Origin: Empedobacter brevis_A
Lineage (GTDB): Bacteria > Bacteroidota > Bacteroidia > Flavobacteriales > Weeksellaceae
DNA: 64,000 nucleotides
Direction: 5' to 3'
NCBI RefSeq assembly: GCF_965118635.1
Contig: NZ_CBCPHV010000007.1
Location: 1-64,000 of the forward strand
In this document: positions 15,493 through 23,425 of the stretch, piece by piece
Layout: each line of letters opens with the position of its first letter
Position numbering within the stretch: the first letter of the stretch is position 1
The notes under the pieces: generated by a model
Database searches by the model: none
Told to the model about the DNA's origin: nothing
The model's input: only the letters and a program-made list of their open reading frames with translations
Program-made: the position numbers and the translations under genes

Positions 15493-16485
15493 TTATATTA
15501 ATTCCGAATTTCTTTTTTCTAAATGTGTGTAAACATTTTTTACTTCTTGCGAATACTCTTTTTGTAGAATTAAATTCGCTGTTGGTGTATTGACAAATAT
15601 TGTGTTTTGTAAACCTACAAAAGAAGTATAAACATCTGTTCCAATTACCATATTGCCATTTCGATCCACATAATGTCCATTCAATACAAAATAATCATAC
15701 AAGGATTCGAAAGAACCTAAATCATTCCAAACAAATTTTGCTGGAACAACTTTTATTTTTTTACTGCGTTCCATTACAGCATAATCAATACTATTTGAAG
15801 GAATATTCATTGAAAGTTCTTCGTCCAACTCTCCGTTTATATTTTCAGTCCAAGCTATTTTAGCGTTTTCATAAATTTCTTTTTCAAACTTCTTTAACTC
15901 TTTCAGTAAAACTCTTGCTTTGAAACAAAACATTCCACTATTCCACAAAAAGTTTCCTTGTTCAATAAAATCTTGTGCTGTAATATGATTTGGTTTCTCT
16001 CGGAAAGAAAGTACATTATCTCCTTTGTGCTCGATATAGCCATAACCTGTTTCTGGACGAGTTGGATGCACACCAAATGTTACAATATAATCTTTTTCAG
16101 CCAATGCGATTGCTTTTTTCATTGCAACTTGATAGGCTTCCATATCTTCTATTAAATGGTCTGATGGCGTAACGATTAGAATATCATCATTTTCTACAGC
16201 GAAAGCTGCAAATGCAATTGCTGCTGCTGTATTACGAGGCACAGCTTCTACAATTTTTGTGTAATTAACATCGAGCTTATCTAAAACTTCTTGACTTAAA
16301 TGATCATTGTCTTTATTTCCAATCACAATTAATTTATCAGCAATTGGACGATTACGTTGAATCGTTAATTCAAATAATGACTGCTCATTGAACAAAGGTA
16401 GATATTGTTTGGGATGACTTTTACGAGAAAGCGGCCAAAGACGACTTCCAACTCCACCCGATAAGATTACATTATAAATACACAT
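15493..16485 (-). CDS. manC: Mannose-1-phosphate guanylyltransferase
   Basis: 330 residues, the nucleotidyltransferase domain alone without a C-terminal phosphomannose isomerase domain, as is common in Bacteroidetes. Seen: ILSGGVGSRLWPLSRKSHPK near the N-terminus, EAVPRNTAAAIAFAA, VTPSDHLIED, and FREKPNHITAQDFIEQGNFLWNSGMF. It makes GDP-mannose from GTP and mannose-1-phosphate for glycan synthesis. It is the first gene on the locus A side but is insulated by its own terminator, so it is probably a separate transcript. No GDP-mannose dehydratase is in the window. Confidence 0.93.
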   Translation of the reverse strand: MCIYNVILSGGVGSRLWPLSRKSHPKQYLPLFNEQSLFELTIQRNRPIADKLIVIGNKDNDHLSQEVLDKLDVNYTKIVEAVPRNTAAAIAFAAFAVENDDILIVTPSDHLIEDMEAYQVAMKKAIALAEKDYIVTFGVHPTRPETGYGYIEHKGDNVLSFREKPNHITAQDFIEQGNFLWNSGMFCFKARVLLKELKKFEKEIYENAKIAWTENINGELDEELSMNIPSNSIDYAVMERSKKIKVVPAKFVWNDLGSFESLYDYFVLNGHYVDRNGNMVIGTDVYTSFVGLQNTIFVNTPTANLILQKEYSQEVKNVYTHLEKRNSELI

Positions 16486-16568
16486 AAATTCTTCTAATTC
16501 GAACTTGTAAAGTTATTAAAAACTACTATAGGATAACATTCTATTCTAATTTTTCTTTTAAAAACAAA

Positions 16569-16594
16569 AAAAGCGTTCAATTTTGAACGCTTTT
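16569..16594. terminator. Terminator between pyk and manC
   Basis: Perfect 12-base stem AAAAGCGTTCAA / TTGAACGCTTTT with a two-base loop and A/T tracts on both sides, placed between the end of pyk and the manC promoter region. It serves pyk on the minus strand. Confidence 0.85.
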
Positions 16595-16612
16595 AATATT
16601 ATTGATTTTTTA

Positions 16613-18055
16613 TTAAATCATCGAAATACGTAATGTATTAGTAATTCCTTTCTCGAATGCAGGCATTGCGTTTAGATTGATGATATAATCACCGTATTCT
16701 ACATAACCTTCATTTTTTGCTAAAATATTAACTTCTGTTACAGTTTGATCTGTAGAAGTATCGCGTGGATCATAATTAATTGCTTTTACTCCCCATAACA
16801 AATTCAACATACGATTAATACGTTTACTTGGGTTGAATACCAAAATAAATGAATTCGGACGATGTGAAGAAATTTGGAAAGCTGTATAACCTGAATATGT
16901 TAAAGTCGCAATTGCTTTTGCTCCTGTATCTTCTGCCATTTTAGCTGCATTATAACAAACCATATCTGTTACAAAACGTTCGTTCTGAACTAATGGTTTA
17001 TGTTCTGGCACATGTACGTGATCATCATCTTCTACAGTTTGAAGAATTTTTGTCATTTTTTCGATAACTTGTACAGGATACTGTCCTACAGAAGTTTCTC
17101 CAGATAACATCACGGCATCAGCACCATCAAAAACAGCATTTGCAACATCAGAAACCTCAGCACGAGTTGGTGTAAGGCTTGAGATCATTGTTTCCATCAT
17201 TTGTGTTGCAACAATAACTGGTTTACGAGCTAATTTAGCTTTGTCAATTAATTGTTTTTGTGCTTTTGGTACAATTTCAAACGGAACTTCTACTCCTAAA
17301 TCTCCACGAGCTACCATTAAACCATCAGAAAATTCTAAAATATCATCAATATTCTCTAATGCTTCTGGTTTTTCAATTTTAGAAATAATTGGAATTTTTA
17401 ATGTTCCATTTTCTTTGATAAATTCTGATAAATCTTTTACATCTTGTCCAGAACGAACAAAAGATAATGCAAACCAATCAACACGGTTTTCAATCGCAAA
17501 TTTTGCATCTTCTTTGTCTTTTTCCGTTAAAGCTGGTAAAGAAATATTTGTATTTGGTAAGTTAACTCCTTTTTTAGAACGTAATGGCCCTCCTTGGATC
17601 GTTTCTGCTTTTACAGTATCTGTTCCATTCGTTTCAATTACTTTGAAGATTAATTTTCCATCATCAATTAAGATATTTTCTCCTACTTGTACATCTTGCG
17701 CAAACTTTTTGTACGTCATAAAAACTTTTTCATTTGTTCCTACAACTTCTTCGTTTGTGAAAGTTAAAATATCTCCAGGATTGATAATAAAATCTTCATG
17801 TTCCATTTTTCCAATACGCAATTTAGGCCCTTGTAAATCTGCTAAAATTGCTGTATTGTAGCCATGATCGTTATTTAACTGATGAATAGTTTCAATCTTA
17901 CGTTTCACATCTGCATAATCTGCGTGTGAAAAGTTGATACGGAACACATCTGTTCCTTTTTTCATCATTTCTAATAAAATCTCTGGACTTTCAGTTGCCG
18001 GACCTAAAGTCGCGACAATTTTTGTCTTTTTAAGATATTGTCTATCGTAAATCAT
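16613..18055 (-). CDS. pyk: Pyruvate kinase
   Basis: 480 residues, full length. Seen: KTKIVATLGPATES at the N-terminus, RINFSHADYADV, the signature around IPIISKIEKPEALENIDDI with the active-site lysine, MVARGDLGVEVPFE, and VIVATQMMETMISSLTPTRA. It transfers phosphate from phosphoenolpyruvate to ADP, the last step of glycolysis. It follows the IPExxxVDY-type gene by 32 bases on the minus strand, the last member of an acpP-fabF-rnc-pyk run, and ends at a strong hairpin. Confidence 0.96.
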   Translation of the reverse strand: MIYDRQYLKKTKIVATLGPATESPEILLEMMKKGTDVFRINFSHADYADVKRKIETIHQLNNDHGYNTAILADLQGPKLRIGKMEHEDFIINPGDILTFTNEEVVGTNEKVFMTYKKFAQDVQVGENILIDDGKLIFKVIETNGTDTVKAETIQGGPLRSKKGVNLPNTNISLPALTEKDKEDAKFAIENRVDWFALSFVRSGQDVKDLSEFIKENGTLKIPIISKIEKPEALENIDDILEFSDGLMVARGDLGVEVPFEIVPKAQKQLIDKAKLARKPVIVATQMMETMISSLTPTRAEVSDVANAVFDGADAVMLSGETSVGQYPVQVIEKMTKILQTVEDDDHVHVPEHKPLVQNERFVTDMVCYNAAKMAEDTGAKAIATLTYSGYTAFQISSHRPNSFILVFNPSKRINRMLNLLWGVKAINYDPRDTSTDQTVTEVNILAKNEGYVEYGDYIINLNAMPAFEKGITNTLRISMI

Positions 18056-18087
18056 AATTTTTCCCTTTTTTTATGCACAATATTTTG

Positions 18088-18546
18088 TTAGAAAATCAAT
18101 TGATCTGCATTGCTAATCAAATCGATATCTATTTTTTTGATCGTTTTTATAAAATCTTTTTCTACAAATGGTAGTTGAAGATATTGTAGCTCATCTTCCC
18201 AACCCGAGATTTTTACAACATAATTGCAATCCTTGTAATTTGGCACAAGTATAATGCTCTCCTTGAAAAGATTTGATAAATCTACTTCATTTTTTTTAAA
18301 ATCAGATTGATTTGGCGTATTTTTAATGATATGATAATCTATTTTATTTGCTTCGTCTAACCATTGATAGGTTTCGAAAAAATAAGTGTGCTCATCTAAC
18401 CGAATATCCAAATCATGAATACGCTGAAAATGCGTATCGAAAGTAGAGTTGAGATGAAAAATAAATTGTGTAGAAATGTTAAAACTAGAATTTACGCCTA
18501 TGAGATGAAAATCTATCCAATCATCGTATAAGAGTAATTCTGCCAT
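18088..18546 (-). CDS. IPExxxVDY-family protein (unknown function)
   Basis: 152 residues, no signal peptide or membrane segment; acidic and soluble. It sits between rnc and pyk, the position taken by the small IPExxxVDY family in Flavobacteriia, and has matching length. The name-giving motif itself is not obvious here; the nearest stretch is FKESIILVPNYKDCNYVVKI. The assignment therefore rests mainly on context. It starts three bases after the rnc stop, so it is probably cotranslated. Function is not known. Confidence 0.6.
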   Translation of the reverse strand: MAELLLYDDWIDFHLIGVNSSFNISTQFIFHLNSTFDTHFQRIHDLDIRLDEHTYFFETYQWLDEANKIDYHIIKNTPNQSDFKKNEVDLSNLFKESIILVPNYKDCNYVVKISGWEDELQYLQLPFVEKDFIKTIKKIDIDLISNADQLIF

Positions 18547-18549
18547 ATT

Positions 18550-19302
18550 CTAAACTTTTTCTATTTTCTTTTGTAGCGAATAATAGGCGCGTTTTGCGGC
18601 ACTTTCTTCTGCTTTCTTTTTAGAAGTTCCTCTCCCTCTGGAGATCACTTTGTCATTAAGACGAATAACTGACACAAAAATCTGCAAATCTTCTGCATTT
18701 TGTTCTTCAAAAGTATTGAATCTTATCGTATTTCTCGTTTTTTGACTCCATTCCAAAATCAACGATTTGTGACTAGTAATGGTATGTTCTAAACGTTCTA
18801 AATCCGCATAAGGATCAATAATTTTGGCTTGAATAAATTTTTGTACAGCAGCTATACCTCCATCAACATATATTGCACCAACTAGAGCTTCTAACATATC
18901 ACCATTTACGTCTTCACCTAAATTGTTGTGATTGTTCATTGGATCTAAATAGTTCAACAAGCCAAGTTGTTTCGATACTGTATTCAATTGTTTACGCGAA
19001 ACAATTTTAGAGCGCATTTTTGTTAGATAGCCTTCTTGCTGATCTGGTGCTTTGTAGTATAAATGCATTGCTGCAGAAGCACCAAGTAATGCATCTCCTA
19101 AAAACTCTAATCTTTCAAAATTTATACTGTTTCCGTTTTCATCTTTTTTTTGTGCAGATCTATGGGTAAATGCTTCTTTAAAAACCTCAACATTTTGAGG
19201 TATGTAACCTAAGATCGACTTTAAAAATTTCAAAAAAGGATCAGATGAATTTGAATCATCACGATGATTTTTAAAAGAAAATAATTTTTTTAAGAAAGAC
19301 AT
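18550..19302 (-). CDS. rnc: Ribonuclease III
   Basis: 250 residues. The RNase III signature NFERLEFLGDALLG is at residues 61-74 and the second acidic cluster is GDMLEALVGAIYVDGG. A C-terminal double-stranded-RNA-binding domain runs from about residue 175 and ends with SRGRGTSKKKAEESAAKRAY. It cleaves double-stranded RNA in rRNA and mRNA processing. The start overlaps the fabF stop by one base. The first 30 residues are an extra basic/polar stretch before the catalytic domain. Confidence 0.95.
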   Translation of the reverse strand: MSFLKKLFSFKNHRDDSNSSDPFLKFLKSILGYIPQNVEVFKEAFTHRSAQKKDENGNSINFERLEFLGDALLGASAAMHLYYKAPDQQEGYLTKMRSKIVSRKQLNTVSKQLGLLNYLDPMNNHNNLGEDVNGDMLEALVGAIYVDGGIAAVQKFIQAKIIDPYADLERLEHTITSHKSLILEWSQKTRNTIRFNTFEEQNAEDLQIFVSVIRLNDKVISRGRGTSKKKAEESAAKRAYYSLQKKIEKV

Positions 19303-20555
19303 TACTTATACTTCTTAAATATCACACAAGCATTGTGACCACCGAAACCAAAAGTATTACTCAATGCATATTCTACATTTTTCTCTTTTGCTTTGTTAAA
19401 TGTATAATCTATTTTAGGATCAAGATTTTCATCATCCGTAAAGTGATTAATTGTTGGTGGAACAATACCATTATTGATTGCTCCAATAGTCGAAATCGCT
19501 TCAATAATCCCTGCACCACCTAATAAGTGACCTGTCATTGATTTTGTTGAATTGATTTGAATATCGTAAGCATGTTCTCCAAATAATTTTTGAATTGCTT
19601 TAGATTCTGCAATATCTCCTAACGGTGTAGATGTTCCGTGCATATTAATATGATCGATGTCTTCTACATTGATATTAGCATCTAATAAAGCTTCTTTCAT
19701 CACATTTAAAGCTCCGATTCCTTCTGGATGTGGTGCTGTGATATGATGAGCATCTGCTGTCATCCCTGTTCCTACTAATTCAGCATAAATTGTAGCTCCA
19801 CGCGCAATTGCATGTTCGTATTCTTCTAAAACAATACATCCAGCTCCTTCTCCCATAACAAAACCATCTCTGTCTTTGTCAAAAGGTCTTGAAGCAGTTT
19901 GTGGATCATCGTTTCTTGTAGATAACGCATGTAAAGCATTGAAACCTCCAATACTAGCGGCTGTGATAGCGGCTTCTGAACCTCCTGTAACAATAGCTTC
20001 TGCTTTTCCAAGTCTTAATAACATAAAAGCATCAATTATTGCATTTGTAGATGAAGCACATGCCGAAACAGTTGTATAATTAGGTCCCATAAGACCAAAC
20101 TCCATTGAAATATGACCAGGCGTGATATCTGCAATCATCTTAGGGATAAAGAAAGGATTGAAACGAGGCGTTCCATTTCCTGTTGCGTAATTTGAAACTT
20201 CTTCTTCAAAAGTTTTAATTCCACCAATACCAGATCCCCATATAACACCGATACGCTCTTTGTTTACATTTTCATCTTCTAAGATTCCACTGTGTTTTAT
20301 TGCCTCTCTAGCTGCAATAATTCCCAATTGGGCACAACGGTCAATTTTTCTTGCTTCTTTTCGATCAAAATGATCTTCAATATTGAAGTTTTTAACTTCA
20401 CAAGCAAATTGTGTCTTAAAAAGAGTTGCATCAAAAAGCGTAATAGGCGCAGCGCCACTTACACCATTCACTAATCCATCCCAGTATTCTTGGTATGTAT
20501 TTCCGATTGGTGTTAGCGCGCCTAAACCTGTTACTACTACTCTTTTTAATTCCAT
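19302..20555 (-). CDS. fabF: 3-oxoacyl-[acyl-carrier-protein] synthase II
   Basis: 417 residues, full length. The nucleophile Cys166 is in TTVSACASSTNAI and the two catalytic histidines are in INMHGTSTPLGD and TFGFGGHNACV. It condenses acyl-ACP with malonyl-ACP in fatty-acid elongation. It lies 14 bases after acpP, the classic acpP-fabF pair, and overlaps rnc by one base. Confidence 0.96.
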   Translation of the reverse strand: MELKRVVVTGLGALTPIGNTYQEYWDGLVNGVSGAAPITLFDATLFKTQFACEVKNFNIEDHFDRKEARKIDRCAQLGIIAAREAIKHSGILEDENVNKERIGVIWGSGIGGIKTFEEEVSNYATGNGTPRFNPFFIPKMIADITPGHISMEFGLMGPNYTTVSACASSTNAIIDAFMLLRLGKAEAIVTGGSEAAITAASIGGFNALHALSTRNDDPQTASRPFDKDRDGFVMGEGAGCIVLEEYEHAIARGATIYAELVGTGMTADAHHITAPHPEGIGALNVMKEALLDANINVEDIDHINMHGTSTPLGDIAESKAIQKLFGEHAYDIQINSTKSMTGHLLGGAGIIEAISTIGAINNGIVPPTINHFTDDENLDPKIDYTFNKAKEKNVEYALSNTFGFGGHNACVIFKKYK

Positions 20556-20569
20556 AAAAATAGGAACTA

Positions 20570-20806
20570 TTACTTGTTTAAGTCTTCGATGTATGTTACA
20601 GCTTGACCTACAGTAGAAATTTTTTCTGCTTGATCGTCTGGAATTTGGATATCAAATTCTTTTTCGAATTCCATGATTAATTCTACTGTGTCTAATGAAT
20701 CAGCTCCTAAATCGTTAGTGAAACTTGCTTCTAGCGTAACTTCGCTTTCGTCAACTCCTAATTTATCTACGATAATCGCTTTCACTCTTGATGTAATGTC
20801 AGACAT
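20570..20806 (-). CDS. acpP: Acyl carrier protein
   Basis: 78 residues, acidic. Ser37 in LGADSLDTVELIM is the 4'-phosphopantetheine attachment site. It carries acyl chains for fatty-acid and lipid A synthesis. It is the first gene of the acpP-fabF-rnc run, with a good Bacteroidetes promoter 33 bases upstream. Confidence 0.97.
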   Translation of the reverse strand: MSDITSRVKAIIVDKLGVDESEVTLEASFTNDLGADSLDTVELIMEFEKEFDIQIPDDQAEKISTVGQAVTYIEDLNK

Positions 20807-20838
20807 AATTTTCTAATTTTAATTGTTGTAAACTACTG

Positions 20839-20867
20839 CAAAAATATAAAACTTATATTAAATACAA
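20839..20867 (-). promoter_or_regulatory. Bacteroidetes-type promoter of acpP
   Basis: On the minus strand, TTG (20865-20867), 18 bases, then TATTTTTG (20839-20846) match the -33/-7 pattern TTG-N18/19-TAnnTTTG. The expected transcript start gives a leader of about 25 bases before acpP. Confidence 0.65.
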
Positions 20868-20918
20868 GCTTTTTTTTATATGCACGCATAAGAACATACA
20901 AATATACGCTGAATAAAT

Positions 20919-20942
20919 ATTCACGAAAACGTTTAAGTGAAT
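20919..20942. promoter_or_regulatory. Imperfect 24-base palindrome in the acpP/pckA divergent region
   Basis: Arms ATTCAC and GTGAAT flank a perfect 8-base core AAACGTTT; 20 of 24 positions are symmetric. A CG-centred palindrome of this sort resembles LacI/CcpA-class operators. It lies 36 bases upstream of the pckA -7 box and about 50 bases behind the acpP -33. Function is inference. Confidence 0.4.
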
Positions 20943-20977
20943 GACATAAGTCAAATTTTTCACGCATTTTTTTATTG

Positions 20978-20985
20978 TAACTTTG
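20978..20985 (+). promoter_or_regulatory. Candidate -7 box of pckA
   Basis: TAACTTTG matches TAnnTTTG exactly and lies 49 bases before the pckA start codon. No good -33 TTG is found at the usual distance, which would fit an activator- or repressor-controlled promoter. Confidence 0.5.
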
Positions 20986-21034
20986 CACAAAGTTTTTACC
21001 TTTAAAATATTAAAATACTATAAAAATCACAAAA

Positions 21035-22606
21035 ATGAGCATCGAATTAGCATCTTATGGAATAAAAAATTCCAAAATTAACTATCAGTTATCTCCTGAA
21101 GAGCTTACTAAGAAAATGGTAGAGCTAGGACAAGGAGAAATTACATCTTCTGGTGCAGTAAATATGCTGACTGGAGAATTTACAGGACGTTCTCCTAAAG
21201 ATCGTTTCATTGTAAAAGATGAAATTACAGCAGAAAATGTTTGGTGGGATGGAAACATTAATATTCCTTTCGATTCTGATAAATTTGACGCTTTGTATGA
21301 TAAAGTAATTGAGCACTTAAGCAACCGCGAAATTTATGTACGTGATGCTTATGCTTGTGCTGACGATTCTTATAAAACTAAAATTAGAGCAATTACAGAA
21401 TCCCCAGCTGCTAATTTATTTATCTATAATATGTTTATTCGTCCAACTGAAGAAGAATTAAAAAACTTTGGAGAATCTGAATGGACAATTATTAATGCGC
21501 CAACTTTTGTAGCAGATGCAGAAGTAGATGGAACAAGACAACACAATTTCTCTATCTTAAACTTTAAGCGTAAAATCGTTTTAAACGGAGGAACAGGTTA
21601 TACAGGAGAAATGAAAAAAGGTATTTTTTCTGCTTTGAACTTCATCATGCCAGTTTTTAGAAATACTTTACCAATGCACTGTTCTGCTAACTCTGGAGAA
21701 AATGGAGATACAGCAATGTTCTTTGGTTTATCTGGAACAGGAAAAACAACTTTATCAGCAGATAAAAACAGACGTTTGATTGGTGATGATGAACATGGAT
21801 GGACAGCTGATAACACTGTTTTCAATTTTGAAGGTGGATGTTATGCAAAAGTAATTAACTTATCTCCAGAAGGTGAGCCAGAAATTTTTGCCGCAATTAA
21901 AGATGGAGCTTTATTAGAAAACTGTAAATTAACTCCAGGAACTAACGAAGTCGATTTTACAGATACTTCTATTACAGAAAATACACGCGTTTCTTATCCA
22001 ATCGATTATATTGAAAATATTGCAGTTCCTTCTTTAGGAAAAAATCCAAAAAATATTTTCTTCTTATCATTTGATGCTTACGGAGTTTTCCCTCCAATTG
22101 CAAAATTAAACCCAGATCAAGCAGCTTACTTATTTATCTCTGGATATACTTCTAAAGTTGCTGGAACAGAAGCTGGTATTACTGAACCTCAAACAACATT
22201 CTCTACATGTTTTGGTGCGCCATTTATGCCGTTACATCCGACAAAATATGCTGAAATGTTAAGTGATAAAGTTGAAAAAACAGGTGTAAATGTTTGGTTA
22301 ATCAACACAGGTTGGAATGGTAAAAAAGAGCGTATGTCGCTAAAAGATACACGCGCAGTGATAAATGCAGCTCTAAATGGAGATTTAGACAATGTTGAAT
22401 TCAAAAAAGATCCTTATTTCGGATTTGAAGTTCCTGTTGCTATCGAAGGAGTTGATTCTGAAAAATTATGTCCATCAAATTCTTTTGATTCTACTGCAGC
22501 TTATGAAGCAAATGCTAAAGAATTAGCAGACAAATTCAAAGCAAACTTCAAGAAATTTGAAGAATTTGCTACTGCTGATTTATTGGCTGGAGGACCAACA
22601 ATTTAA
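21035..22606 (+). CDS. pckA: Phosphoenolpyruvate carboxykinase (ATP)
   Basis: 523 residues. Seen: MLTGEFTGRSPKDRF (residues 44-58), the Walker A GLSGTGKTTL (231-240), the metal-binding DDEHGW after it, and GYTSKVAGTE downstream. It converts oxaloacetate and ATP to phosphoenolpyruvate and CO2 at the start of gluconeogenesis. It is monocistronic with its own strong terminator, and an imperfect palindrome lies upstream, consistent with carbon-source control. Cytoplasmic. Confidence 0.97.
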   Translation: MSIELASYGIKNSKINYQLSPEELTKKMVELGQGEITSSGAVNMLTGEFTGRSPKDRFIVKDEITAENVWWDGNINIPFDSDKFDALYDKVIEHLSNREIYVRDAYACADDSYKTKIRAITESPAANLFIYNMFIRPTEEELKNFGESEWTIINAPTFVADAEVDGTRQHNFSILNFKRKIVLNGGTGYTGEMKKGIFSALNFIMPVFRNTLPMHCSANSGENGDTAMFFGLSGTGKTTLSADKNRRLIGDDEHGWTADNTVFNFEGGCYAKVINLSPEGEPEIFAAIKDGALLENCKLTPGTNEVDFTDTSITENTRVSYPIDYIENIAVPSLGKNPKNIFFLSFDAYGVFPPIAKLNPDQAAYLFISGYTSKVAGTEAGITEPQTTFSTCFGAPFMPLHPTKYAEMLSDKVEKTGVNVWLINTGWNGKKERMSLKDTRAVINAALNGDLDNVEFKKDPYFGFEVPVAIEGVDSEKLCPSNSFDSTAAYEANAKELADKFKANFKKFEEFATADLLAGGPTI

Positions 22607-22665
22607 TATCAAAAATTGAGTTTAAGGTTAAGTTTTTTAGATTTAACTTAAATCATATAAAATAT

Positions 22666-22692
22666 AAAACCGAGCGAATTGCTCGGTTTTTT
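22666..22692 (+). terminator. Terminator after pckA
   Basis: Perfect 10-base stem AAAACCGAGC / GCTCGGTTTT with a five-base loop, followed by T-rich sequence. It also lies at the 3' side of the convergent methyltransferase gene. Confidence 0.88.
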
Positions 22693-22717
22693 TATGTTTT
22701 TTTTATATTTAGAAAGA

Positions 22718-23425
22718 TTACATTTTTAAGTAGAAATCTTTTGTCAATTGAATATAATCTTCTGTATATTGATGTCGATCGATTTCTATAATCAACTCTT
22801 TTTCTTCCATCTTTTTTTCCTGAAAACTAAATTCTAACAACACACGTTTTATTGCTGCTGAAGAATTTCCTTTTACATATAGTGTTTTGGTTAATTTTAA
22901 GCCATTTTGAGAAGCTATTGCACAAAAGTCTATCATTTGATCATAAGGAATAATAAAACTCGCTAAACCATCTTTGTGAAGTAATTCTGCTGTTTTCGTT
23001 AATAACTCTTCAAAAGTTAATGTTTCTTGTTGACGAGCTTGTTTTCGTGCATCAAAATTAACTGTATCATTAACCACAAAAAAAGGTGGATTGCTGACAA
23101 TTAAATCATATTTTTTATTCGCAAAATAATCTTGGAATGAAGAATTAAAAATCGTTAATCTATCTGCAAAATCAGCATGATCAAAATTTTCTTTTGCTTG
23201 TATAAACGCATTTTCATCAATTTCTATAGCATCTAGTTTTGCATTTGGAAAACGTTGAGCTAACATCAAGGAAATTAATCCTGTTCCTGTTCCAACATCT
23301 AAAATATTCTCGCCCATTTGTAAAGTTGCCCAAGCACCAAGTAAAACACCATCTGTGCCAACTTTCATTGCGGTTTTATCTTGAAAAATTTCGAATTGTT
23401 TGAATCGAAAAGGTTTTCTATTCAT
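22718..23425 (-). CDS. tRNA1(Val) A37 N6-methyltransferase-like (TrmN6/YfiC)
   Basis: 235-residue class I SAM methyltransferase. The N-terminus FRFKQFEIFQDKTAMKVGTD is typical of the TrmN6 group. The SAM site is DVGTGTGLISLML (residues about 40-52), and the catalytic motif for N6-adenine methylation is SNPPFF. It would methylate A37 of tRNA1(Val). Its start overlaps the stop of the sensor-kinase gene by eight bases, so the two may be translationally coupled, though no functional link is known. Confidence 0.85.
   Translation of the reverse strand: MNRKPFRFKQFEIFQDKTAMKVGTDGVLLGAWATLQMGENILDVGTGTGLISLMLAQRFPNAKLDAIEIDENAFIQAKENFDHADFADRLTIFNSSFQDYFANKKYDLIVSNPPFFVVNDTVNFDARKQARQQETLTFEELLTKTAELLHKDGLASFIIPYDQMIDFCAIASQNGLKLTKTLYVKGNSSAAIKRVLLEFSFQEKKMEEKELIIEIDRHQYTEDYIQLTKDFYLKM

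Noticed and set aside
17241..17861. Long open frame (206 codons) antisense to pyk
   Set aside because: It lies wholly within pyruvate kinase on the other strand, has no family features, and is explained by codon bias.
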